From Proteobacteria bacterium UBA5122 (GTDB lineage Bacteria > Pseudomonadota > Gammaproteobacteria > Tenderiales > Tenderiaceae): a stretch of DNA of 29,152 nucleotides. How positions within the stretch are numbered: the first letter of the stretch is position 1; every line of letters starts with the position of its first letter. Shown piece by piece: positions 7,914 through 15,195 of this stretch. Made by a program: the position numbers and the translations under genes. The DNA is taken from the NCBI GenBank assembly GCA_002415485.1, contig DHYU01000032.1:1-29152 (forward strand), given 5' to 3'. The notes beneath the pieces are model-generated. The model did not search any database, was not told where the DNA came from, and saw only the letters and a list, made by a program, of their open reading frames with translations.

Positions 7914-8759
7914 TTATCTCACTCGCTCTATCTCTTTTCTAATTGCCTCATCCATACCTAGTGGCTCGTTCTCAAGCAACTTAAAGAACACAGAGGACGA
8001 CATCAATATTTCTCGAGGGCGTTTATCAAAAAAGTCTGAGGGCGGCTCGGTATTTACATAATTCAGTTGAGGAAGGAGGGTTCTTTGAACGCAACAAACA
8101 AATTCAGATCTATCTATAGAGGATGGACCACCAACATTAATTATTTGCTGAGGAAAGCGATCCCAATTCTTGGTCAATGCCAAAACCCCACGCACCACAT
8201 CATCACGATATACCATCATGCGCCGGAACGGGGAAAATACACAAGCAACCTCCCCCTTGGCGGCACAGGAATACAGATAACGTGTAAAACTATCTTCTAG
8301 AGAAAAAATATACGACAGGCGCAAAGCCTTAAAATTCGAATCCCCTACAAATCTCTGTTCCAGTTCATACTTCATTCCCGCATAGGCGCCAATTGGCTGA
8401 CAGGGTGTTTTTTCATCGCACCAACCATGGTGGTTGCCATACACGGTATCACTAGAGAAGAAAACAACCTTCGCGCCAATACTCAAACAATGAGCCACCA
8501 ATTTCTCAGTCGCAACAACATTTATTTTTCGAGCATAAGCTATATCATTTTCACACACATCTGGCGACGAAATAGCTGATGTCAATACGACGACATCACC
8601 TCTCTGTATTGGCAAAATGCGGGCGTCATCCCCAAGACCATAGGCTAATTGATTGCCTGTAGGCTTGCGCGATGTACCTACGACTGATCCATAATCCTCA
8701 GCCATAATACACAAACGCCGCCCAACATACCCATTAGCACCAATAACAACTATATTCAT
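7914..8759 (-). CDS. RmlD-like SDR, probable 4-keto-6-deoxy sugar reductase
   Basis: This 281-residue protein of the RmlD/extended SDR type has the cofactor loop GANGYVG at 7-13, SSDTVYG at 102-108 and the catalytic pair YAGMK at 126-130, with the short C-terminal substrate domain usual for sugar reductases. In the GDP-heptose pathway such an enzyme (for example DmhB) reduces the 4-keto intermediate from the dehydratase to GDP-6-deoxy-manno-heptose. Placement directly upstream of the dehydratase supports this. The ATG at 8759 overlaps the stop of the large glycosyltransferase as ATGA, so the two are likely translated together. An epimerase role on the same intermediate cannot be excluded by sequence. 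Confidence 0.75.
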   Translation of the reverse strand: MNIVVIGANGYVGRRLCIMAEDYGSVVGTSRKPTGNQLAYGLGDDARILPIQRGDVVVLTSAISSPDVCENDIAYARKINVVATEKLVAHCLSIGAKVVFFSSDTVYGNHHGWCDEKTPCQPIGAYAGMKYELEQRFVGDSNFKALRLSYIFSLEDSFTRYLYSCAAKGEVACVFSPFRRMMVYRDDVVRGVLALTKNWDRFPQQIINVGGPSSIDRSEFVCCVQRTLLPQLNYVNTEPPSDFFDKRPREILMSSSVFFKLLENEPLGMDEAIRKEIERVR

Positions 8760-10846
8760 GCTCGCTCTAAATTTTCCAGCAAATCGTACAGCCGCTGTCT
8801 CCCTTTGGCCTCCGAATAACGTTGCTCCACAAATTGATAGGTTGCGTCAGAAATAGACTGCCACAATTCGGGGTTATCATGCATCTCAACCATCTTCCGA
8901 GCAAAGACAAGGGGTGTATCGGCTATTATTATATTATCGCCATCTTGCATCCCCATTCCCTCAACAGCGATAGAAGTTGCAACCGTTGGCACGCCGTATG
9001 AAGAGGCCGAACCAATTTTACCTTTAATACCGGCCCCATAACGTAGAGGAACTATATTAACCCTCACTCGCTCAAAACACTCCGCCAAGTCAGCCACAAA
9101 TCCCACATACGTCACACCTTCAACACTCTGCAAATTAATAACTCGCTCAGGTGCACGACTACCCACGATAAAAAACTGGGCATCTGGCTTTAGCTTCCTG
9201 ACCAACGGCCATATTTGATTCACGAAATATTCAACCGCATCAACATTGGGCACATGATCATATCCGCCTATAAACATAAAGCCATTTCGCTGATCGAACC
9301 CCTGGCTACGGCCAGGCATATCCAGAATCAATGGGATCACGTACGGAACTATTGATGGATCGCTTTTCTCTACGATTCTTTTTTCTTCCTCGCTTAACAC
9401 AATAGTGGCATCGGCATTCTTCATTAAAAAATACTCAGCCGCTTTAGTTTTTGATGCCTGCGCAGAGTCGATCAAATCCCCACTTAATTCTGCCTTGCGT
9501 TCTTCTCGCAAATAGTGAAGATCTACCGTATCGAATATGATTTTTGCATTTGGACAAAGCTGCTTTACATCATCCCAGAACTTGCGCGCCGTCCACACCC
9601 GATACAAAAACACCACATCAAAATGCTCGCCAAAATTCTGCAGATACGTTCTAACTGTGCCAAGAGATGGCTGATAAAGGCATTCAACCCCTATTTGTTG
9701 CAGTGCAGATGTATACCCCCCATACGACACCAAGCTTTCTGGCACAAACGTTACTTTATACCCCATTTCCACAAGGATTTTCAGATAGAAAAAAGCAGTT
9801 ACCGATCCTGCATCGCGATCCGGCGTCGGCGTTAATGCATCAATAACTAACACTCGCCCCTTGCACTCCCTATCTCTCTCCAAGAAGGGCAATTGGCCAT
9901 GCTTGCGGTGCGTCTTCAATCGATCACGCCATTTTCTATAAAACTTATCTTTATTTACTACTTGGAAAGACTTAACGCCTGAGCTCAAATCACGACCCGA
10001 TGTTATGCCCTCAAAATGAATAACTTTCGACATTGGCTGGTAAAGAACGCGATACCCAGCCTTATTAACCTCAAAAGCCAGATCTGCATCCTCAAAATAG
10101 GCTGGCGAGTATATTTCGTCAAAACCGCCCATCTCTAAAAACAATTCTTTTCTTATCGCTATCGAGGCCCCCGAACAATAATCCACATCCCTTACATATG
10201 AGTATTCGGGTTTGCCTGGGTCATCCAGGCGACCGTAATTCCAACCACTCGCATCATCCCAAAGAATCCCCCCGGCCTCTTGCAAACGACCATCCGGATA
10301 TAAAAGCTGTGACCCCACAAGCCCAACAGAAGAGTGATTATCAAAAGTGTCTATTAGATGATCCAGCCACCCAGAAAGAACCTCTGTATCATTGTTAAGA
10401 AATACTAAGTACTTGCCCTTAGCCTCGTCCGCAGCAAGATTGCATGACTTCAGGAAACCTAAATTAACTTTATTCTGAATAACCCTTAAGCCTGAAATAC
10501 TGGAGAGCACTGAAAAGCTATCATCATCAGAACAATCGTCTACCACTATAATTTCATATGAGTACTTTGTTCCTAGATCAAACAAAGATACCAAACACCC
10601 CAATGTATAGCTGAGCTTGCCATACACCGGAATAATAATGCTAACCTCAACCGTGCCTGCCCCGCCCGCCCTTTCATCGAAATTCACATCACTCAATCGC
10701 TCGATGCTGTAATTTTCAATGAGCGGGGATAATTTCCTGTGAAACTCCATGTGCAATTTATCGGAAGAGCTGAAATTTGTGAGCACAAATCTGCGAAGCC
10801 TTGAAACTTCCAGCATAAGCTCTTCAAGATTTTTATTTTTCTCCAT
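8756..10846 (-). CDS. Two-domain glycosyltransferase (GT2 fused to GT4)
   Basis: This 696-residue protein has two catalytic modules. After a helical, charged N-terminal 60 residues, a GT2 domain begins at VEVSIIIPVYG (66-76), with VVDDCSDDDS (101-110), the LNNDTEV metal motif (150-156) and an FEDADL segment near its end. From about 331 (RVLVIDALTPTPDRDAGS) a GT-B fold of family 4 follows, with the late motifs NIVPLRYGAGIKGKI and SSYGVPTVATSIAVEGM, where the donor-binding region of GT4 enzymes lies. Such fusions can add two sugars in turn to a growing chain. It lies 24 bases after the radical SAM gene and shares ATGA with the reductase. Both domains look intact. Acceptor and donors are unknown. 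Confidence 0.9.
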   Translation of the reverse strand: MEKNKNLEELMLEVSRLRRFVLTNFSSSDKLHMEFHRKLSPLIENYSIERLSDVNFDERAGGAGTVEVSIIIPVYGKLSYTLGCLVSLFDLGTKYSYEIIVVDDCSDDDSFSVLSSISGLRVIQNKVNLGFLKSCNLAADEAKGKYLVFLNNDTEVLSGWLDHLIDTFDNHSSVGLVGSQLLYPDGRLQEAGGILWDDASGWNYGRLDDPGKPEYSYVRDVDYCSGASIAIRKELFLEMGGFDEIYSPAYFEDADLAFEVNKAGYRVLYQPMSKVIHFEGITSGRDLSSGVKSFQVVNKDKFYRKWRDRLKTHRKHGQLPFLERDRECKGRVLVIDALTPTPDRDAGSVTAFFYLKILVEMGYKVTFVPESLVSYGGYTSALQQIGVECLYQPSLGTVRTYLQNFGEHFDVVFLYRVWTARKFWDDVKQLCPNAKIIFDTVDLHYLREERKAELSGDLIDSAQASKTKAAEYFLMKNADATIVLSEEEKRIVEKSDPSIVPYVIPLILDMPGRSQGFDQRNGFMFIGGYDHVPNVDAVEYFVNQIWPLVRKLKPDAQFFIVGSRAPERVINLQSVEGVTYVGFVADLAECFERVRVNIVPLRYGAGIKGKIGSASSYGVPTVATSIAVEGMGMQDGDNIIIADTPLVFARKMVEMHDNPELWQSISDATYQFVEQRYSEAKGRQRLYDLLENLERA

Positions 10847-10870
10847 CCAATCTCTTTCTATTTCAAAATT

Positions 10871-11788
10871 TTAATCGTAATAACCTTCACAGGGAGCGCA
10901 TAGGGAAATCTCTTTAAAATTACCGGACTCCCATAAATTAATCATTCTTCGGCGCTCACCCCCAATTAAGGCTTGCTCTACGGTTATATCATGCAAGTTA
11001 CCCAAATCCCCGCGCCCCAATAGATCTGCACAACAAACAGTTACCTGTCCACTCGCCAATACTACTAAGTTCTTCCTAAGAAATTTGCATATATCGCTGC
11101 TATTTTTTCTTTCCCAAGCAGCCTTTATCTCTACCTCTTCTGGCAAAGACCCTTCCCATGAGTGCGGGCTTCTTATTTCCACTTGATCTGCCATCTCGAT
11201 TACACGAAGAAACTCATCACTCATCCATTCCGTGGATTGAGGCTTGCCAGGAGGAACCATGCATATCACGCCAACCTTAGTGCCAACACCGGCCTCTCGC
11301 ATGGACATTATTAATCTTTCTACATTGGAGGAAACCTTGTTCCAGTTCGCACCAACACGAATATATTCATAAAACTGACGATTCCCTCCGTCTATACTAA
11401 ACCTGATCTCATCCACCACCTTTCTTTCTGTCAGCACTTTTAAAACTGATGACTTAAGAACTGTGCCATTAGTCAATAATGCAATATGTATATCTTTAAG
11501 ATCAGCCGCCTTAAAATCACCTATAATTTTCAGCGCCTTATCTGCATCGGGATGCAGCAGAGTTTCTCCTCCATTATGAAAATCTATACGCTGCAACCTC
11601 GGAAATTTTCCACCAGAGACCTCAGTCAAAATTCTTTCCAATAATTCAAGATCAAGATATTGGGGATCCTTATCGTGATCCAAAATACACCAACGACACC
11701 GCAAATTACATTTTGAACTGAGCTCTATGTTGAGCCACTCAAGATTGGTCAAATCCACCTGGAAAGAATCATATTTATTCGACATCAT
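10871..11788 (-). CDS. Radical SAM protein with SPASM-like C-terminal region
   Basis: The protein (305 residues) has the radical SAM cluster motif CNLRCRWC (Cys27, Cys31, Cys34), an NGGETLLHP segment (GGE motif that contacts SAM) and an LLTNGT strand. The C-terminal third carries further cysteines (CKFLRKN, VTVCCAD and LCAPC), as in SPASM or twitch domains that bind extra iron-sulfur clusters. The reaction cannot be read from sequence: relatives include peptide-modifying enzymes and sugar-modifying or dehydrogenating enzymes. Inside a sugar operon, a radical modification of the sugar or of a glycosylated protein is the natural guess. Its start (two ATG in a row at 11788 and 11785) overlaps the upstream methyltransferase end by 14 or 11 bases. 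Confidence 0.85.
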   Translation of the reverse strand: MMSNKYDSFQVDLTNLEWLNIELSSKCNLRCRWCILDHDKDPQYLDLELLERILTEVSGGKFPRLQRIDFHNGGETLLHPDADKALKIIGDFKAADLKDIHIALLTNGTVLKSSVLKVLTERKVVDEIRFSIDGGNRQFYEYIRVGANWNKVSSNVERLIMSMREAGVGTKVGVICMVPPGKPQSTEWMSDEFLRVIEMADQVEIRSPHSWEGSLPEEVEIKAAWERKNSSDICKFLRKNLVVLASGQVTVCCADLLGRGDLGNLHDITVEQALIGGERRRMINLWESGNFKEISLCAPCEGYYD

Positions 11789-13136
11789 TAGTTCCGATCA
11801 TCGGCTTCACACAATAAAACAATTCACACTCATAAATCCCCAATAACGGAATAGTGTCATGACTATAATGAACAACAAAACCAACAGACTCTAACTCCTC
11901 AAGCAACTGCCGGCCAAATATTCGATAAAGCAGCGCCCCCTCACCGGACGTAGAGTCTTCATGATACACAGCGTCGCCGATAAGGCTGTCATTTTTTATA
12001 TCTTCCCCTATCTCTACATATGACTTATTTTCGTATTGCTGGCTAATAAACGGAACTGTAAAAACAAAAGCACCGCCGGGCCGAAGAACACGATAAATCT
12101 CCTTGATTGCCATTTTGTACAAGCGAACATGTTCAAGAACATCACCAGCCAACACCAAATCAAAAGCACAATCTTTATAGGCCAACTTCTCAAGATTTTG
12201 ATTACTACATCGCTCCCCCAATACCTTTCCCCATGGGTATTGCGGTAAATATTCACTAATCCAGTAAAATTTTTTCTTCTTCAGCGCATTCGATACTGCG
12301 TAATGTGCATCAGTATCAAGTATATTCAAAGATACAAGATCATCGCTGACAGCCAACGCACGTATCGATTCATAACAGAAGCCTCGCTTGGCCAAATAAA
12401 CCAGCATGCCTCTTGCCAATTGACGATTTCTATTGGTAGCTCCGCAATGGGGGCATACAAATGACTCGCGATGCAGACTCCAGTTGTCAAATTCGAATCG
12501 TGCCGCTTGCCCACATATTACACAGTCGCCATCAAAATATGGGTGCTCTGTGACGCGCGCTGGACCTTCAGTATTCGCCATAAACACATTCGCGCTGCTA
12601 AAACCACCCTTATTAACGATAATAGACAACTCACGTCGATCGTTTTCATTATTTCCTTGCTCAGCAGGCACAAAAACATGTGATGCCTCGATAGAGATCA
12701 ATACCTTGTGTCGTACAATTGTGTCCAAAATCCCGTTCAACATCACTGCTCTGCAAAAAACACCCTCACAATCGATCTTAATTTCTCCAAGCTTTTGTCG
12801 ATTAAGGAAGATGGTTAATATTACATTTCCAGCCGTCAATAATTGAGACGGCACATATCCTTCCAGGATAAAATAACGATCATTCGGCATGATATCTGCC
12901 AAAAAATCTCCTTTCTTCGACATCCACCTGTGCTTACCATCATCTAAACGATAGAAGCCTGACTTCAATCTTGATTTATGTGCCTCACTAAAAAATTCGA
13001 CTTTATTTACAAGAACAATATTTAGGCCATGATCCTCGGTCGTTGACAACTTATAAAATGGGCTGTCGTTTCCAGACCCTTCTGATGAGTAGGCGTAAAA
13101 ATATTCCTGTTGTTTTTTATTAGTAAAGTCACTCAT
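11775..13136 (-). CDS. Glycan methyltransferase with beta-sandwich and zinc-ribbon domains
   Basis: This 453-residue protein has three parts. Residues about 55-155 (FYRLDDGKHRWM, FILEGYVP, LNRQKLGEI) resemble the beta-sandwich module found in glycosyltransferases and methyltransferases of surface-glycan clusters. Residues 205-240 form a zinc ribbon with both cysteine pairs intact, CVIC (205-208) and CPHC (228-231), followed by ATNRNRQLARG. Residues about 315-450 are the class I methyltransferase core, with FDLVLAGDVLEHV, YRVLRPGG and FVFTVPF. The usual glycine-rich SAM loop is not obvious, which is common in this subfamily. It starts at 13136, overlapping the DUF707-like stop by 8 bases. It likely methylates a sugar of the island's glycan. 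Confidence 0.82.
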   Translation of the reverse strand: MSDFTNKKQQEYFYAYSSEGSGNDSPFYKLSTTEDHGLNIVLVNKVEFFSEAHKSRLKSGFYRLDDGKHRWMSKKGDFLADIMPNDRYFILEGYVPSQLLTAGNVILTIFLNRQKLGEIKIDCEGVFCRAVMLNGILDTIVRHKVLISIEASHVFVPAEQGNNENDRRELSIIVNKGGFSSANVFMANTEGPARVTEHPYFDGDCVICGQAARFEFDNWSLHRESFVCPHCGATNRNRQLARGMLVYLAKRGFCYESIRALAVSDDLVSLNILDTDAHYAVSNALKKKKFYWISEYLPQYPWGKVLGERCSNQNLEKLAYKDCAFDLVLAGDVLEHVRLYKMAIKEIYRVLRPGGAFVFTVPFISQQYENKSYVEIGEDIKNDSLIGDAVYHEDSTSGEGALLYRIFGRQLLEELESVGFVVHYSHDTIPLLGIYECELFYCVKPMIGTNDVE

Positions 13137-13839
13137 ATATTTTTATTATCTCAAACGCCTCTTCCGAAGAGAGATGCTCATGCTGCTCCAAATATTTACA
13201 CATCAGCTTTCGATATTTTTCCAAGCCATAATTGAGATACGGCTTTCGTAAAGCATGCCTCACAGGCACCTCATCGATCACCCCCATCTTAAATCCATTC
13301 TGGCGGCTAAGAATGGGCCATATATAATCCAACCCCCACCCCATGGGAGCTTCCTCATCAAATGGCAGCAAGTAGCCAAAAACACTCGCATGCATAGAAA
13401 ACAATGGGCCAATCTCGACAAACCGTGTCTGTCGAGCCCTTATCCCTTCTACCTGCAAAGTAATCCTATGACTGTATTCACTATCTGTCGTACGGGCTGG
13501 TTGAGCCAGTCCAAAGCCACAATATTCCTGCAGCCCTATAAAGCGCTCAACAAAGGCTGCCGGCAATTCAATATCGTCATCTGAAACAATTATGTAGTCA
13601 TAATCAACAATAGGGGCTATGGCAATAAGTCTGTTAACCATCTCAAATTTTGAGACCGCCAATGGCGATACAACACTGGTATATGCCCGCTGCAAATCAG
13701 TACTTGGTTGCCCAAAGACACATCCCCAACGCTGATCCACATCCACATTCTTCGCACCTGCGAACGAAGCCATCAAATGTTCGACGCTATTTTCTCGATC
13801 TGCTAAATAAACGCCCACCACCAGCACTCTATGTTTCAC
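13129..13839 (-). CDS. DUF707-like glycosyltransferase, first gene of the glycan operon
   Basis: The protein (236 residues from the chosen start) has a GT-A-like acidic motif, YDYIIVSDDDIELP, and a C-terminal MGWGLDYIWPIL...MGVIDEVPVRH pattern that matches the GWGLD and VGVVD...H signature of the DUF707 family, best known from plants and some bacteria. I start it at the GTG at 13839: a strong Shine-Dalgarno, AGGTG, lies 8 bases upstream. A longer frame to an ATG at 13935 adds an unconserved stretch and would start upstream of the predicted transcription start. Context suggests sugar transfer onto the island's glycan. The fold is fairly clear; donor and acceptor are not. The DUF707 match is from memory of the motif. 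Confidence 0.72.
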   Translation of the reverse strand: MKHRVLVVGVYLADRENSVEHLMASFAGAKNVDVDQRWGCVFGQPSTDLQRAYTSVVSPLAVSKFEMVNRLIAIAPIVDYDYIIVSDDDIELPAAFVERFIGLQEYCGFGLAQPARTTDSEYSHRITLQVEGIRARQTRFVEIGPLFSMHASVFGYLLPFDEEAPMGWGLDYIWPILSRQNGFKMGVIDEVPVRHALRKPYLNYGLEKYRKLMCKYLEQHEHLSSEEAFEIIKIYE

Positions 13840-13922
13840 CCGACCTTCACCTCTTGTACACAGTTTATGCTCAGCCTCACAACAATAATTCGCATTTACC
13901 CACAGACTAAACGCCACAGTGG

Positions 13923-13951
13923 ATTTTATCACCACCCTATATTGATCTTAA
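13923..13951 (-). promoter_or_regulatory. Candidate sigma-70 promoter of the glycan operon
   Basis: On the minus strand, TTAAGA (13946-13951) is followed after 17 bases by TAAAAT (13923-13928), preceded by TG as an extended -10. The -35 matches consensus at 4 of 6 and the -10 at 5 of 6. Transcription would start near 13916, leaving a leader of about 77 bases before the GTG at 13839. This agrees with the start chosen for the first gene. Not tested against chance elsewhere in this AT-rich gap. Confidence 0.45.
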
Positions 13952-14085
13952 CCGAACCATCCTCATTTTTGCGGCACTCACTCCCCAAGTCCTAGACTCC
14001 AACAATTCAACCCTTCCGTTTTAACCTGTAGTTGCTACCATAGAACCAAACAACCTCTCTCTCCCCAATTGGGCAGTAAATACCC

Positions 14086-14439
14086 ATGCGCCAACACGAA
14101 AAGATTAACTACGTAGAGTTCCCCGCGAACGACATCACCTCCACCAAGGCCTTTTTTAACAACGTCTTTCGCTGGCAATTCACTGACCACGACCCCGACT
14201 ATATCGCCTTTGACAACCAAGGCATCGAGGGTGGCTTTTACCGTGCCGACCTCAAGGCGGCTACAGCCAACGGCAGTGTGCTGATTGTGTTTTACAGCAA
14301 CAATCTGGAAGACACCCAAACCAAGATCATCAACGCCGGCGGTGCCATCGTCAAAGAGATCTTCAACTTCCCCGGCGGCCGTCGTTTCCATTTCACTGAA
14401 CCCAGCGGCAACGAGTTCGCCGTCTGGTCCGACAAGTAA
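14086..14439 (+). CDS. VOC (glyoxalase/bleomycin-resistance fold) family protein
   Basis: This 117-residue protein has the beta-alpha-beta-beta-beta layout of the vicinal oxygen chelate family: INYVEFPANDITSTKAFFNNVFRWQF at the start and FHFTEPSGNEFAVWSD at the end, including the usual EPxGNxF pattern with a possible metal-ligand glutamate. Members include glyoxalases, dioxygenases and stress proteins, and the sequence does not fix which. It lies 5 bases upstream of a WYL regulator gene on the same strand, so the two probably form a small operon. It marks the return to GC-rich sequence after the island. No strong ribosome-binding site is visible before its ATG. Confidence 0.85.
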   Translation: MRQHEKINYVEFPANDITSTKAFFNNVFRWQFTDHDPDYIAFDNQGIEGGFYRADLKAATANGSVLIVFYSNNLEDTQTKIINAGGAIVKEIFNFPGGRRFHFTEPSGNEFAVWSDK

Positions 14440-14444
14440 ACGCC

Positions 14445-15128
14445 ATGCGCCGCGCAGATCGCCTGTTTCAGATCGTACAACTGCTGCGCAGTGACCGTGT
14501 CGTCACAGGCCAATCACTGGCCGATGAACTGGAGGTATCGACACGCACCATCTATCGCGACATCCAGGACCTGTCGCTGTCGGGCGTGCCGATTGAGGGC
14601 GAGGCCGGTGTCGGCTATCGGCTGATGCGCGGCTTTCACATGCCGCCGCTGATGTTCACTGAAGAGGAACTGGCCGCACTGCTGATCGGCGCGCGCATGG
14701 TACAGGCCTGGACCGACCCGCAACTGGCCAAGGCGGCGCACGGCGCGATCAACAAGATCGACATCGCCATCCCCGCACACCTCAAACCGGAACTCAATCG
14801 CCAGGATATCCTGGTGCCCGATTTCACAAACAGCGACGACGTCGCCGAACGGCTGCAGCTGCTACGCACCGCGGTCAAGCTGCGGCGCAAGGTCAGTTAC
14901 GCCTATCAGCTTGAAGACGGCGAGACCTCCACCCGCACCGTGCACCCGCTCGGCATGTTCTACTGGGGCAAGGTCTGGACCATGATCGGCTGGTGCGAAC
15001 TACGCGACGCCTTTCGCCATTTCCGCCTCGATCGCATGAGCGACCTGCTCATCCTCGAGCAGCGCTATCAACTCACCCCCGGCCGTACACTCGACGACTA
15101 TCTGGCCAGTGTCAACTGCAAGGACTGA
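14445..15128 (+). CDS. YafY-type transcriptional regulator (HTH + WYL domain)
   Basis: The 227-residue protein begins with a DeoR-like winged helix-turn-helix (residues 1-60; VTGQSLADELEVSTRTIYRD is the recognition helix region) and continues with a WYL domain (about 125-215; VHPLGMFYWGKVWTMIGWC and FRHFRLDRM). WYL domains bind small ligands or nucleic acids and control the attached DNA-binding domain. It follows the VOC gene by 5 bases and may control that gene or its own transcription. The target and signal are unknown. Sequence is typical and intact. Confidence 0.88.
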   Translation: MRRADRLFQIVQLLRSDRVVTGQSLADELEVSTRTIYRDIQDLSLSGVPIEGEAGVGYRLMRGFHMPPLMFTEEELAALLIGARMVQAWTDPQLAKAAHGAINKIDIAIPAHLKPELNRQDILVPDFTNSDDVAERLQLLRTAVKLRRKVSYAYQLEDGETSTRTVHPLGMFYWGKVWTMIGWCELRDAFRHFRLDRMSDLLILEQRYQLTPGRTLDDYLASVNCKD

Positions 15129-15195
15129 CTCGTATTTTTCACCACGCTGATCCAGAATAAGACATGGCTCACGGCCGTTAGAAAGGATGCACCCC

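Noticed and set aside
13840..13935. N-terminal extension of the DUF707-like protein to an ATG at 13935
   Set aside because: The extension would start before the predicted transcription start, lacks family similarity, and a strong ribosome-binding site supports the GTG at 13839.
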